DNA of 64,000 nt from Afipia sp. 1NLS2 (GCF_000178995.1 NZ_ADVZ01000002.1:248001-312000); one strand, 5' to 3'. Counted from the first letter of the stretch, positions 44,478 through 54,139 are shown. Notes: generated by a model from the letters alone, not told the origin. A program made the numbers and translations.

Positions 44478-46934
44478 TCACTGGGTGGATGAGGAGACGT
44501 TTTGCGAAATCGAAGTTCCGCCGATGGTACGCAAGCCAAGCTGGAACATCACGCGGTGATCGGTGACGGGCGCGATGCTGCCGATTGTCGTGTAGTTGTA
44601 GTCGGTCACGTAGTTGACGGCGAGCAGGAAGCAATCGTCCACGTATCCGGCACCGACGATGTACTGGTTCACCTTGCTGTTGGCGATGTCGTAGCGCAAC
44701 CCGCCGGAGACCTGCCAGTTGGCAGCGAGCTTGAACGAACCGGTGCCGAGCAGGCCCTGCCGTTCGGTCAGATAGCCGAGTTCAGGTTGTGGCGCATACT
44801 TGCCGTACAGGAGGCTGACCGACCAGCGGTCGAAATTGGCGCGGCCTTCGGTCTCGAAACGCTTGATGTCCATTGTCGCTTCGTCGAGCCGGAAGCGTGT
44901 CGTCAGGCTGAAGATCTTATTGGGCGAGTAAGCGACGCGGCCGACGTAATCGGACGCCGGCTTGTCGAGACCGGAATCGAGACCGGTGTTGGTCAGGCTC
45001 TGCACCGCATAGGAGTTCAGGCCGTAGAGCTGGTAGGACTGGCCGAACAGCACGTTGACGGTGCCGCCGCGGTCGAACTGCGTTGTCGCCTGCACGCCGA
45101 CGTTGGCGCGGCCGCCGCCTTCGACGCGGTCCCAGCCGGAGAATTTGTTGACGCTGAACAGATTGGTGTCGTCGAAGGTCAGGCTTTGTGCGTCTTCGTT
45201 CGGCAACTGTCCGGCCTTCTGTTCGTTCGGGCGGATGATGACCTGCGCGATTGGTTCGATCGTCGTGGTGCCCCACGGCTGCACGTTGATGAACGGATAG
45301 CGATATTCGAGGCCGACCGCCGGCATCAGGCGGGCTTCCTGATGGTTGCCGGGGGCAATGTAACCAGCGAGATTGGGATCGTTGGCGACATTGGCATTGA
45401 TCAGGTCGCCGCGCACCGAGACGAACGGTGTGAAAATCTGGCCTATCGGATCAGTGAATGAGCGCCGCCATTGAGCCTCACCGGACAAGCGGGTGTAGTC
45501 CCCAGGAACGCCGCGAAGAACGCAATTTGACCGGGCCATAGGATCAGCGCTCAGACAAGACGAGGGCACGATTGCTGGGTTTGCCAAAGCCACGGCTTCA
45601 GCCTGAGCTTTCCCAGAGATCGCGTCGAAATTCGCCTGGCCGCGCGTCAGATTGACGAAGTTGCCTTTGTAGCTGAACTCGCCGCCCAGCAGGTTGTGGC
45701 CGAGTACGTTGTTATAGTCGACCACCGGCGCGACGATGGGAATCTGCTTTTGCACGTCGGCGGCATTGAAGCCGTAGTAGTAGATCGAACGAATGTCGAA
45801 ATAGCTGCGGTTGCCGACGCCGGTGAGGTACACCTGCGAGATGCCTTCGGTCGGCGTTAGCAGGAACGAGCCCAGCGGGTTCTTGTAAGGGCCAAGCTTG
45901 TAGTCGCTGAAGAAGCGATTGTCGGTTGCAAGCACGGCGGTCCAGCCCGCGACCCATTTGTCGTTCAGCGCGAACTGGCCGTTCGAATCGAGGCCGCCGC
46001 GCCAGTTGCGGTCGCCGACCTGTCCGGCATAGGCATCCGGGTCTTCCTGATGAATACCGTAGCCGCGGATTTCATACGCGCCGTTGACGAGGCGCTGGCG
46101 GAAATCGATCTGGCCGAGCACGCCCTGCCGCGATGTGATGCGCGGCGAAATGGTCATGTCGTAGTTCGGCGCGATCGCCCAGTAGAACGGAATCTCGGCG
46201 CTGTAGCCGGTGTACGAGTTGTAGCCCGCCCACGGCATCAGGAAGCCGGTCTTGCGCTTCACGGTCGGGTCGGGCGTCGAGAAGTACGGCAGGTAGGCGA
46301 GGGGATGACCGAAGAACTCCACCTTCGCGTCTTCGAAGTAGAGCATCTGTTCGGTCTTGTTGTGGATGATGCGCGCGGCCTTCACCTGCCACAGCGGCGG
46401 ACGTTCGGGATGGTCGCGGCAAGGGGCGCAGGCGGTGTAGGTGCCGCTCTGGAAAATCGTGATGTCGCCATTGCTGCGATCGGCGCGTGCCGCCGACATG
46501 CGCGTCTCATCCGGCGTGTTGAGGCGCAAGGAATCGACAAAGCCATCGCGATAGTCGTCGGACAGGTCGAGCAGGTTGGCGTTCACAACCTTGCCGTCGG
46601 CCTCGGTGAGGCGGACGTTGCCCTCGGCGTGAAGGCGCTTGGTCTTCTGGTCGTAGATGACCTTGTCGGCTTCGAGCGTTGAGCCGTTGTAGTAGATCTG
46701 GACGTTGCCGACGGCGGCGACGCGGTTGTTGTTGTAGTCGTAATTGATCTCGAGCGCCTTCACGAGCATCTGCCCGTTATTGGCGTTCTTGTCCTTCGGC
46801 GGTTTCGGCACCGGCGGACGCTTGTTGTAGATGAAGGTGTTGGTCGCCGCCGTGGCGGAGCCGGGCAGGGCCAATGCGCCCGCGCCGAGCATCAGGACGG
46901 CGGACATGGCAAGGCGATAGCGGCGCAGCCTCAT
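44478..46934 (-). CDS. lptD: LPS-assembly outer membrane protein LptD
   Basis: LptD is the outer-membrane beta-barrel that inserts lipopolysaccharide. From the ATG at 46934 the product has 818 residues: signal peptide (RYRLAMSAVLMLGAGALALP), an OstA domain (LEINYDYNNNRVAAVGNVQI, ADKVIYDQKTKRLHAEGNV), and a large barrel. Two cysteines, in SGTYTACAPCRDHPERP, form a family motif. Upstream in-frame sequence overlaps lptG and is not family-like. It ends 64 bp before surA. Confidence 0.94.
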   Translation of the reverse strand: MRLRRYRLAMSAVLMLGAGALALPGSATAATNTFIYNKRPPVPKPPKDKNANNGQMLVKALEINYDYNNNRVAAVGNVQIYYNGSTLEADKVIYDQKTKRLHAEGNVRLTEADGKVVNANLLDLSDDYRDGFVDSLRLNTPDETRMSAARADRSNGDITIFQSGTYTACAPCRDHPERPPLWQVKAARIIHNKTEQMLYFEDAKVEFFGHPLAYLPYFSTPDPTVKRKTGFLMPWAGYNSYTGYSAEIPFYWAIAPNYDMTISPRITSRQGVLGQIDFRQRLVNGAYEIRGYGIHQEDPDAYAGQVGDRNWRGGLDSNGQFALNDKWVAGWTAVLATDNRFFSDYKLGPYKNPLGSFLLTPTEGISQVYLTGVGNRSYFDIRSIYYYGFNAADVQKQIPIVAPVVDYNNVLGHNLLGGEFSYKGNFVNLTRGQANFDAISGKAQAEAVALANPAIVPSSCLSADPMARSNCVLRGVPGDYTRLSGEAQWRRSFTDPIGQIFTPFVSVRGDLINANVANDPNLAGYIAPGNHQEARLMPAVGLEYRYPFINVQPWGTTTIEPIAQVIIRPNEQKAGQLPNEDAQSLTFDDTNLFSVNKFSGWDRVEGGGRANVGVQATTQFDRGGTVNVLFGQSYQLYGLNSYAVQSLTNTGLDSGLDKPASDYVGRVAYSPNKIFSLTTRFRLDEATMDIKRFETEGRANFDRWSVSLLYGKYAPQPELGYLTERQGLLGTGSFKLAANWQVSGGLRYDIANSKVNQYIVGAGYVDDCFLLAVNYVTDYNYTTIGSIAPVTDHRVMFQLGLRTIGGTSISQNVSSSTQ

Positions 46935-46984
46935 GCGCCGCCTGAACCCAGGCGTCCGTCCATGGAGGGCGGCAAAACCAGCCA

Positions 46985-48067
46985 CTACCCGTCCTCCTGA
47001 TGCAGCAAGGCCAAAAAGCCGGTCAGGCCGCCCACACAGACAGGCAACCATGCGGCAGCGAGCGGATACATCAACTCGGCCTTGCTTAAATCCTCAGTTA
47101 CTTTCGACAGGACATAGAGCAGAAAGCCCGCTGCCACGCCACTTAAAACCATCTTTTGCACGCCGCCGAAGCGGAAGAACCGGAGGCTGACGGCGGCCGC
47201 GACGAGCACCATCGAGGCCAGCAAAAACGGCCTCGCGAGCAGCTTCTGATACTGCAAACGGTATCCTGCTGTGGCCAGACCAGAGCTTGCCGAAGACTGG
47301 ATGTACCCCGGAAGTTGCCAAAATGACACAGTTTCGGGCGTGGCAAAGCTGTTCCGGACCTGCGCTGGGGTCAGATTGGTCTTGAGCAGGAGGTTGTCCT
47401 GAATGACCGGCGCGGCGGTCATGGAATGGATTCGCGCGCCTCCGAGCCGCCACTCACCGGGCTCCAGATTCGCTTCATTGGCGTCGATTCGGTCCCGGAA
47501 GCTGCCGTCCGGGTTGAAGCGGAAGACGGTTACGCCGGAGAGCCGCGTACCCTGATTCTGGGAAAGCGCCGCGCTGATGATGGACTGGCCTTCCGACGTT
47601 ACCTGATTGATCCAGGATTGTTCGACGTTCTGAACGCCACCGTTGGAGAAGAGCTTCGCCTCCATCTCCTTGCTGCGTTCCTGCATCGCGGCCGAAATGG
47701 GATTGTAAACGACGGTCGCGAGCACGCCCATCAAGAGGGCGGCGACCAGCGCGGGCGTGATGAATTGCCACGCCGAAATCCCGGCGGCGCGCGCCACAAC
47801 CAGTTCGAGGCTGCGCGACAGCGCGAGATAGCAGCTCATCGCACCGATCAGGATGCAGAACGGCATCAGCTTTTCCAGCAATTGCGGCACCCGAAACAGT
47901 GAGGTTTCCGCCACCATGATCGCGGAGGCAGTCGGGATGCTCGAGGTCCGGCGCACCATTTCGATGTAGTCGACCAGGACCAGCAGCAGGAAAATACCGA
48001 GGAACACCGCGAGCGAGGCGATGATGAAACGTCTGGCGAAATAGCGGGCGAGCGTGGTGGTCAGCAT
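46985..48067 (-). CDS. lptG: LPS export permease LptG
   Basis: LptG is an inner-membrane permease of the LptB2FGC lipopolysaccharide exporter. The 360-residue product has six predicted membrane segments, the coupling helix sequence VARAAGISAWQFITPALV, and the periplasmic beta-jellyroll domain in the middle. The ATG at 48067 gives the family N-terminus TTTLARYFARRFI. The partner lptF, usually just upstream in the same operon, is not present between here and the divergent pepA. Confidence 0.94.
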   Translation of the reverse strand: MLTTTLARYFARRFIIASLAVFLGIFLLLVLVDYIEMVRRTSSIPTASAIMVAETSLFRVPQLLEKLMPFCILIGAMSCYLALSRSLELVVARAAGISAWQFITPALVAALLMGVLATVVYNPISAAMQERSKEMEAKLFSNGGVQNVEQSWINQVTSEGQSIISAALSQNQGTRLSGVTVFRFNPDGSFRDRIDANEANLEPGEWRLGGARIHSMTAAPVIQDNLLLKTNLTPAQVRNSFATPETVSFWQLPGYIQSSASSGLATAGYRLQYQKLLARPFLLASMVLVAAAVSLRFFRFGGVQKMVLSGVAAGFLLYVLSKVTEDLSKAELMYPLAAAWLPVCVGGLTGFLALLHQEDG

Positions 48068-48520
48068 GCGGCCGATGGCTCGTTTGCGGAATGCTGCGTC
48101 AGCGCGCAGGCCCGCCGCGCGCATTCCGCGCAACGATCAAAAGCAGGGCCCGGCATAACGGCCGGCCCCGCGCAGGCGATATCAATCGACGCCATCGAAC
48201 TGCAGTATCCCCAGTGTCTCCGAGCGATGCCGGCCCGGATCTGGCTGTGAGGCCAAATCCCCCTCGAACCGTATCGCGCAAAGCTATTATAACTCAACTA
48301 TCCCGTTGATCCGCCGATAAAATGGCTGGCCTAAGGCAGCGCGGGCGGAGTGGTTAACAAAAGCTGTTTGCGTGGCTTTCGCGTCACGATTCGGGGTATC
48401 TCCGTCCGTATCGTGATGAAGCCGCCTTTGTCCGGCACTTTGCAGGTCGGAGGCGGAGGCGCATATAGTCCCGCACCCACCGCAGCACTCAGCCGCAAGT
48501 TCAAGTTTGGAGGATTCCCC
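48068..48520. other. Intergenic region between lptG and pepA
   Basis: This 453-bp divergent stretch holds no recognisable gene, although lptF would be expected on the left side. Short minus-strand frames (48061-48297, 48099-48281) are low-quality and not LptF-like. A good pepA promoter candidate lies at 48440-48469; a GC-rich palindromic patch (GGCCGGCC) lies near 48160. Confidence 0.6.
48440..48469 (+). promoter_or_regulatory. Candidate sigma-70 promoter of pepA
   Basis: TTGCAG (48440-48445) and TATAGT (48464-48469) are separated by 18 bp. The start near 48477 would lie about 44 bases before the ATG at 48521, which has a good ribosome binding site (TTTGGAGGA). Confidence 0.55.
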
Positions 48521-50023
48521 ATGACCGACGCCGTTAAGGTCGGCTTTGTCCCGTTTTCGACCGCGCCGAAGGGCGTCCTCGTCGTTTTCACCGATGAATC
48601 GATGAAGTTCGGCCCAGCGAGCCGCAAATTGCTGGCGGGCGCAGAGAACTCCATCAAGCGCGCCGCATCGGCAGCCGAGTTCAAGGGGAAAAGCGGCTCG
48701 GCGCTTGATCTTCTCGCGCCTCAGGGCCTGAAGGTCGGACGTCTGATCGTCGGGGGCACCGGCAAGGCCGGCTCGGTGAAGGAAGAGGATTTCATCAAGC
48801 TGGGCGGTGCCGTGACTGGCAAGCTCGGATCGAGCGCGAGCGCGGTGACACTTGTCGCCGAACTACCAAGCGGCGCGATGAAGCCGCATCAGGCAGCGAA
48901 CGTCGCCGCCGGTGCACGGCTGCGCGGCTACAAGTTCGACCGCTACAAGACCAAGACGAAAGACAAGGACAAGGCCCTCGTCGCGCAGGTTTCGGTCGCC
49001 GTCGCCGACGTCGCGGCCACGCGCAAGGCGTTTACGCGCGATGCCAATATCGTCGATGGCGTGCTGCTCGCGCGCGAACTCGTCAACGAGCCGCCGAATG
49101 TGCTGTTTCCCGCCGAGTTCGCGCGCCGCGCCGCGCAGTTGCGCAAGCTCGGCGTCCAGGTCGATATTCTTGACGTCAAGGCGATGACCAAGCTCGGCAT
49201 GGGCGCGCTGCTCGGCGTGTCGCAGGGCTCGTATCATGAAGGCCGCATGGTGGTGATGCGCTGGAATGGCGCGGCCAACAAGGCCGACAAACCGGTCGCC
49301 TTCGTCGGCAAGGGCGTGTGTTTCGACACCGGCGGCATCTCGATCAAGCCCGCGGGCAGCATGGAAGACATGAAGGGCGACATGGCGGGCGCGGCCTGCG
49401 TGGTCGGCCTGATGCATGCGCTTGCTGGACGCAAAGCAAAGGTCAATGCGATCGGCGCGATCGGTATCGTCGAAAACATGCCGGACGGCAACGCGCAGCG
49501 CCCGGGCGACATCGTCACCACGATGTCGGGCCAGACCATCGAGATCATCAACACCGACGCGGAAGGCCGCCTCGTGCTGGCGGATGTGCTGTGGTACGTC
49601 GCGCAGAAGTACAAGCCGAAATTCATGATCGATCTCGCGACATTGACCGGCGCGATCATGGTGGCGCTCGGCACCGAATATGCGGGCTTGTTCTCCAACA
49701 ACGATCAGTTGTCGGAGCGGCTGTCGAAATCCGGCGCCGCCACCGGCGAGCGCGTCTGGCGCATGCCGCTCGGTCCTGAATACGACAAGCAGATCGATTC
49801 CAAATTCGCTGATATGAAGAACGCGGCCGGGCGCTGGGGTGGCTCGATCACCGCAGCACAATTGCTGCAGCGCTTTGTCGATGACGTGCCATGGGCGCAT
49901 CTCGATATCGCGGGCACCGGCATGGGCGCGCCATCGAACGACATCAACACGAGCTGGGGCTCGGGTTATGGCGTGCGTCTGCTCGACCATCTTGTTGCCG
50001 AGCATTACGAGGCCAAGCGATAG
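48521..50023 (+). CDS. pepA: Leucyl aminopeptidase
   Basis: PepA is a hexameric dizinc/dimanganese aminopeptidase of the M17 family. The 500-residue product has the N-terminal macro-like domain, then the catalytic domain with [18 protein letters not shown] (metal and active-site lysine), the signature [16 protein letters not shown] and the closing AHLDIAGTG. The start is the ATG at 48521 with TTTGGAGGA upstream. In several proteobacteria PepA also acts as a DNA-binding repressor, which cannot be tested here. holC follows. Confidence 0.96.
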   Translation: MTDAVKVGFVPFSTAPKGVLVVFTDESMKFGPASRKLLAGAENSIKRAASAAEFKGKSGSALDLLAPQGLKVGRLIVGGTGKAGSVKEEDFIKLGGAVTGKLGSSASAVTLVAELPSGAMKPHQAANVAAGARLRGYKFDRYKTKTKDKDKALVAQVSVAVADVAATRKAFTRDANIVDGVLLARELVNEPPNVLFPAEFARRAAQLRKLGVQVDILDVKAMTKLGMGALLGVSQGSYHEGRMVVMRWNGAANKADKPVAFVGKGVCFDTGGISIKPAGSMEDMKGDMAGAACVVGLMHALAGRKAKVNAIGAIGIVENMPDGNAQRPGDIVTTMSGQTIEIINTDAEGRLVLADVLWYVAQKYKPKFMIDLATLTGAIMVALGTEYAGLFSNNDQLSERLSKSGAATGERVWRMPLGPEYDKQIDSKFADMKNAAGRWGGSITAAQLLQRFVDDVPWAHLDIAGTGMGAPSNDINTSWGSGYGVRLLDHLVAEHYEAKR

Positions 50024-50050
50024 CCGCCTGCGATCCAGCGCCGGAGTCCG

Positions 50051-50524
50051 ATGACGATGACGGAAGTCCTGTTCTACCATTTGCAGGATATGAAGCTGGA
50101 AAACGTGCTTCCGCCGCTGCTCGAGAAATCGCTCGAGCGCGGCTGGCGTGTCGTCGTGCAGGTGGGCTCGGAGGAGCGCGCCGACATGCTCGACTCCCAT
50201 CTGTGGACGTATCGCGACGATTCATTCCTGCCGCACGGCACATGGCGCGAAGCCGATGCCGCGAGCGAGCCGGTGGTGCTCACGGTGAGCGACGCCAATC
50301 CCAACGGCGCGTCGGTGTGCTTTCTGGTCGATGGCGCACCGGTGCCCATAGATTGTTCGGCGTATCAGCGCGTCGTTCTCATCTTCAACGGTGATGACGA
50401 CGAGGCCCTTGGTGCTGCGCGTGCGGCGTGGACCGATTGCAAGGCAAGGGGATTCGAGCAGACTTACTGGCAAGCGGATGAGCGGGGCCGCTGGCAGCGC
50501 AAGGATTTGCGCGGCGGTGGTTAA
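50051..50524 (+). CDS. holC: DNA polymerase III chi subunit
   Basis: HolC (chi) links the clamp loader to SSB at the replication fork. The 157-residue product has family sequences VLFYHLQDMKLENVLPPLLE, LDSHLWTYRDDSFLPHG and FLVDGAPVPIDCSAYQRV. Two ATGs (50051 and 50057) could start it. It follows pepA by 27 bp, a conserved order. Confidence 0.93.
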   Translation: MTMTEVLFYHLQDMKLENVLPPLLEKSLERGWRVVVQVGSEERADMLDSHLWTYRDDSFLPHGTWREADAASEPVVLTVSDANPNGASVCFLVDGAPVPIDCSAYQRVVLIFNGDDDEALGAARAAWTDCKARGFEQTYWQADERGRWQRKDLRGGG

Positions 50525-50644
50525 GGATAGGGCGATCTTTCCTTTTTGATGCTTGCGGTTAGCCACCATCGTGCCGCAAAGTGATGATGCAAGCGCCCGT
50601 GGGGACGGGTGCTCGCCGTTGGCGGAGTGATTTGCGCCAAGGAA

Positions 50645-51268
50645 ATGAAGCGGAACGTGGGGGTTCCAGTTTTGCGGTTGATTGACTTGAAGAGTTTCGT
50701 GTCTCGATCCGTTGTGAAAGCGGCGCTATCCGTGCTCGTCATTGCTCCGATGATGAGCGGTTGCGGTGGCACCTTGAGTGATTACTCACTCAAGGATCAG
50801 GAATGGTTCACTCGCCCCGGGAAGCTCTTCAACACCAAGTCGCTGTCGCTTGAGACGCCTCCGCTGCATACGGACAAGCCGGTTTCGCCGGACGATCTCA
50901 TCACCGCGGAAGGAGCTTGCCCCGGTATGGCACCTGCCGGATTGCCGGCGGACGTCAATGCCCAGCAGCAGGGCGAAGCAGCCAATCCGCAGGCTGGTGC
51001 GACGCAAGCAGCCCCGGCATTGCCTGCGGGAGGTGTGGTCGCGCTCGGTCATACCGAATGCGATGTGGCGCGGGCTGCCGGTACACCCAACAACGTCAAT
51101 ATCGGAGCGAATGAGCGTGGTGAACGTCAGACTGTGTTGACCTATACGCAGGGTCCGCGTCCGGGCATTTACACGTTTACTGCGGGCCGCCTCACGGCGA
51201 TCGATGCGGTCCAGGCGCCGCCTCCGCCGAAAAAACCGGCCAAGCATTCCAAGAAAAAGCACACGTAA
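50645..51268 (+). CDS. Lipoprotein of unknown function
   Basis: This 207-residue predicted lipoprotein has an N-terminal hydrophobic stretch (VVKAALSVLVIAPMM) followed by the lipobox SGCGG. After a first region (SLKDQEWFTRPGKLFNTKSL) comes a section with CPGMAPAG and GHTECDVARAAGTPNNVNIG and a beta-rich part (RQTVLTYTQGPRPGIYTFTA), ending in a Pro/Lys-rich tail. The later part resembles small outer-membrane assembly lipoproteins of the SmpA/BamE type (ECDVARAAGTPN like a GxxxxxxxxxxG(T)P motif), but the match is weak. It is convergent with the ABC-F gene. Confidence 0.75.
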   Translation: MKRNVGVPVLRLIDLKSFVSRSVVKAALSVLVIAPMMSGCGGTLSDYSLKDQEWFTRPGKLFNTKSLSLETPPLHTDKPVSPDDLITAEGACPGMAPAGLPADVNAQQQGEAANPQAGATQAAPALPAGGVVALGHTECDVARAAGTPNNVNIGANERGERQTVLTYTQGPRPGIYTFTAGRLTAIDAVQAPPPPKKPAKHSKKKHT

Positions 51269-51274
51269 TGCGCT

Positions 51275-53134
51275 TTAGTCAGCGCCTTCATACGAGGCGC
51301 TGGCCTCCAGCCATTCTTCCTCGGCTTTTTTGAGCGCGGCCTCGGCGGCGGCGCGCGCCTTGGTCAACTGTGTCGCCTGTTTCGGGTCGCGCTGGAAGAT
51401 ATCGGGCAGGGCGAGCGCCGTATCGATCTTCGCAATGATGCCGCCGATGCGCTCGATCTCGGCTTCCGCGCTTGAGATTTTCTGCTTCAGCGCGTTCTTT
51501 TCAATTTTGCTTCGCGCTGGTTTCTCGGTTTCGCGAACGGTGCGGGTCTGATCGGCCGTGCGCGCGCTTCGTGCGCTCAGGACGGAGCGGCGATATTCAT
51601 CAAGGTCACCGTCATATGGCTTCACGGTACGGTCCGAGACCACCCACAATTGATCGGCGCAGGCCTCGATCAGATAGCGGTCGTGCGAGACCATGATGAT
51701 CGCGCCGGAAAATTCATTGATCGCCTCGGCGAGTGCTGCACGGCTGTCGATGTCGAGATGGTTGGTCGGCTCGTCGAGGATGATCATGTTCGGTGCGGCG
51801 AAGGTTGCAAGCCCGAGCAGCAGGCGCGCCTTCTCGCCACCGGACAGATTTTTCACGGTGGTGTCGCCCGCCTTGCCGGAGAAACCGATCGCGCCGACAC
51901 GGGCGCGGACTTTCGTCTCCGTCGCATCCGGCATCAGCCGCCGCAGATGGTCATAGGACGAACCTTCCAGATCGAGTTCGTCGGTCTGGTGCTGGGCGAA
52001 ATAGCCGACCGACAGGTTGGCGGCGCGGACAATCTTGCCTGAGAACGGCGGCAGCTTGTCCGCGAGCAGTTTCACCAGCGTGGATTTGCCGTTGCCGTTG
52101 GCTCCTAACAGGGCAATGCGATCGTCGTTGTCGATCCGCAGCGTGACGCGCCGCAGGACCGGCTTGCCCGGTTCGTAGCCGACACTGACATCATCGACCG
52201 CGATGATCGGCGGCGACAGCAGTTTCTCCGGCTCGGGAAACGTGATCTCGCGCACGTCCTGCGTCACGAGGGCCGTGACAGGCTTCATCCGCTCCAGCAT
52301 CTTGACGCGCGACTGCGCCTGTTTCGCCTTCGATGCCTTCGCCTTGAAGCGATCGACGAAAGCCTGCAGGCGCTTGCGCTCGTCGGCCTGCCGCTTTGCG
52401 TGCTTGGCGTCCAGCATCTCGCGCGTGGCGCGCTGTTCTTCGAACGAGGAGTAGCTGCCTTTGTAAAGCGTGAGCTTGCCGTGATCGAGGTGCAGGATCT
52501 GGTCGACGGAAGTTTCGAGCAGATCGCGGTCGTGGCTGATGACGATGACCGTGCGGGGGTAATTGGCGAGGTGGTCCTCAAGCCAGAGCGTGCCTTCGAG
52601 GTCAAGATAGTTGGTCGGCTCGTCGAGCAGCAGCAGATCCGGCGCGGCGAACAGCGTGGCCGCGAGCGCCACGCGCATCCGCCACCCACCGGAGAATTCC
52701 TGGCAGGCGCGCAACTGGTCGGCTGCGGAAAAACCGAGGCCGCTCAGGATCGCCGCCGCGCGGGCAGGCGCGGAATGGGCTTCGATATCCACAAGCCGGG
52801 TTTGGATGTCGGCGATCCGCACCGGGTCGTGCGCGGTTTCAGCCTCCTGCAATAGCGCGTGGCGTTCCACATCGGCTTTCAGCACGACGTCGATCAGGCT
52901 TTCGGGTCCGTCGGGCGCTTCCTGCGCGAGACTGCCGATTCGCCAGCGGGGCGGTATGGAAATCGATCCGCTCTCCAGCGCGAGGTCGCCACGGATCGCG
53001 CGGAACAGCGTGGATTTGCCCACGCCGTTACGGCCGACGAAACCCACGCGCGCGCCCGGTACGATCTGCGCCGTGCTGTTTTCAATGAGCACGCGCCCCG
53101 CGATGCGGATCGAGATGTCCTGGATGGAAAGCAT
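51275..53134 (-). CDS. ABC-F family ATPase
   Basis: This 619-residue soluble ATPase has two ABC modules and no membrane domain. Walker A GRNGVGKSTLF (near residue 36) and GANGNGKSTLVKLL (near residue 343), signatures FSGGWRMRVALA and LSGGEKARLLLGL, Walker B with DEPTNYLDLEG and DEPTNHLDIDS, and the linker containing a coiled-coil-like region. The C-terminal helices (ALKKAEEEWLEASASYE) resemble YheS/Uup-type members. ABC-F proteins act on ribosomes in translation or drug protection. The substate is unknown. Confidence 0.94.
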   Translation of the reverse strand: MLSIQDISIRIAGRVLIENSTAQIVPGARVGFVGRNGVGKSTLFRAIRGDLALESGSISIPPRWRIGSLAQEAPDGPESLIDVVLKADVERHALLQEAETAHDPVRIADIQTRLVDIEAHSAPARAAAILSGLGFSAADQLRACQEFSGGWRMRVALAATLFAAPDLLLLDEPTNYLDLEGTLWLEDHLANYPRTVIVISHDRDLLETSVDQILHLDHGKLTLYKGSYSSFEEQRATREMLDAKHAKRQADERKRLQAFVDRFKAKASKAKQAQSRVKMLERMKPVTALVTQDVREITFPEPEKLLSPPIIAVDDVSVGYEPGKPVLRRVTLRIDNDDRIALLGANGNGKSTLVKLLADKLPPFSGKIVRAANLSVGYFAQHQTDELDLEGSSYDHLRRLMPDATETKVRARVGAIGFSGKAGDTTVKNLSGGEKARLLLGLATFAAPNMIILDEPTNHLDIDSRAALAEAINEFSGAIIMVSHDRYLIEACADQLWVVSDRTVKPYDGDLDEYRRSVLSARSARTADQTRTVRETEKPARSKIEKNALKQKISSAEAEIERIGGIIAKIDTALALPDIFQRDPKQATQLTKARAAAEAALKKAEEEWLEASASYEGAD

Positions 53135-53190
53135 GCCGGGGTTCTCCCCGGAATGAGGTGCGAGTGCAAGCGGCCAGAAGGCGAAAAAGC

Positions 53191-53427
53191 CTAGCGCCGG
53201 GCCATGCCCGCATCAGGGATGATCGAGGGGGCATCCTCGATCTCCCGGAAGCGGTTCATGAGCTCCTGAAGATGGTGGGGCAACGCCGCGGTCGGCTTCA
53301 TCTGCTCGCGCAACCGCTCACCGATGCCTTCGCAAACCGCGCGGCTGGTGCGGTGATCGATCTCGATGCCGCCATGCGGAGACGATTTTGCCGAAAGGTT
53401 TGCCATGACGCTCACCATCGCCACCAT
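53191..53427 (-). CDS. Small conserved-type protein with a NepR-like C-terminal half
   Basis: This 78-residue protein has no signal or membrane segment. Residues about 30-66 (IGERLREQMKPTAALPHHLQ, ELMNRFREIE) show a pattern like the NepR anti-sigma family (IG-x-LR, then LP/VP-x-x-L-x-x-L-L), but conserved tyrosine and other NepR features are not evident. Start could be the ATG at 53427 or a TTG at 53436. No ecfG or phyR neighbours are present. It lies upstream of the ABC-F gene's start on the same strand (56 bp). Treated as a real small gene with moderate support. Confidence 0.5.
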   Translation of the reverse strand: MVAMVSVMANLSAKSSPHGGIEIDHRTSRAVCEGIGERLREQMKPTAALPHHLQELMNRFREIEDAPSIIPDAGMARR

Positions 53428-53447
53428 TTCATTCAAATTGATCGTAT

Positions 53448-53462
53448 CTCACCAATGGTGAG
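53448..53462. promoter_or_regulatory. CTCACCA-A-TGGTGAG palindrome upstream of the small NepR-like gene
   Basis: A perfect 7-base dyad, 21 bp upstream of the small gene's ATG. Related units occur at 53411-53418 (CTCACCAT, inside the gene) and 53494-53501 (ATGGTGAG), giving four half-sites in 90 bp. It looks like an operator or a repeat-derived element. Confidence 0.4.
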
Positions 53463-53575
53463 AGCCAAGGAATGTTTCAGGCCTTCGAAAGTGATGGTGA
53501 GTAATCGGTAAATATTGAATCGATTTGTCGCGAAGCGAATCGGGAACCATCCCATCGCACGGGTCGTGCGCGCAC

Positions 53576-53604
53576 AAAAAAGCCCGGCGTGAAGCCGGGC
53601 TTTT
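53576..53604 (-). terminator. Intrinsic terminator of the Gly/His-rich gene
   Basis: GCCCGGC (53582-53588) and GCCGGGC (53594-53600) form a perfect stem with a 5-base loop, with A/T runs on both sides. Read on the minus strand it ends in a T-run (complement of the A-run 53576-53581), 20 bp after the stop of the gene at 53624. Confidence 0.8.
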
Positions 53605-53623
53605 CTGAAAGAAGGGTCGTGTC

Positions 53624-53917
53624 TTAGTAGCAGCGGTTGATGAGCCGCCAGCGCGGACCCCACGGGGTCGGGACGAGGCGGCGAACGTAGCAGCCGCCAT
53701 AGCCGCCGTAATAATAGGGGCCGCCATAGAAGCGGGGACCCCATCCACGATGGCCCCAGCCACCGCCGTGCCAATGGCCGCCACCGCCATGCCAGTGGCC
53801 ACCGCCGCCGTGATGACCACCATGCCCGCCGCGCGCCGATGCCGTGGATGTCATGCCGGCGGTGCCTATAATGAGTGCGGAAGCGGCAACCAGTCCGAGG
53901 CCGAATTTGCGTAACAT
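53624..53917 (-). CDS. Small secreted Gly/His/Trp-rich protein
   Basis: This 97-residue product has a signal peptide (residues 1-28: LRKFGLGLVAASALIIGTAG, ending in TASA), a Gly/His-rich repeat (two copies of HWHGGG, then GWGHRGWGPRFYGGPYYYGG) and a conserved-looking tail CYVRRLVPTPWGPRWRLINR with a final Cys-Tyr. It probably has a periplasmic or surface location; His clusters could bind metals. AGGAG lies 8 bases before the ATG at 53917; an ATG two codons earlier is too close to that site. It has a good terminator. Confidence 0.8.
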   Translation of the reverse strand: MLRKFGLGLVAASALIIGTAGMTSTASARGGHGGHHGGGGHWHGGGGHWHGGGWGHRGWGPRFYGGPYYYGGYGGCYVRRLVPTPWGPRWRLINRCY

Positions 53918-54139
53918 GATCATTTCTCCTTGCCATGGCGCGAACCGCGCACGTCGGTGAAGTTGACGCTCTCACGCGCGCCGTAACGCACCTTCAGGTC
54001 AGTGACGAAACCCTATGCTATCCAACGTGAATGGCGTGCGGATGGCCCCTTCAGATGGGGTTCATTTTGATGAAATCGACGTAATGTTACGCCCGGAATT
54101 CCGGGTGACGAAAAGGCTCTGGTCTCAAGATACCGGCGC

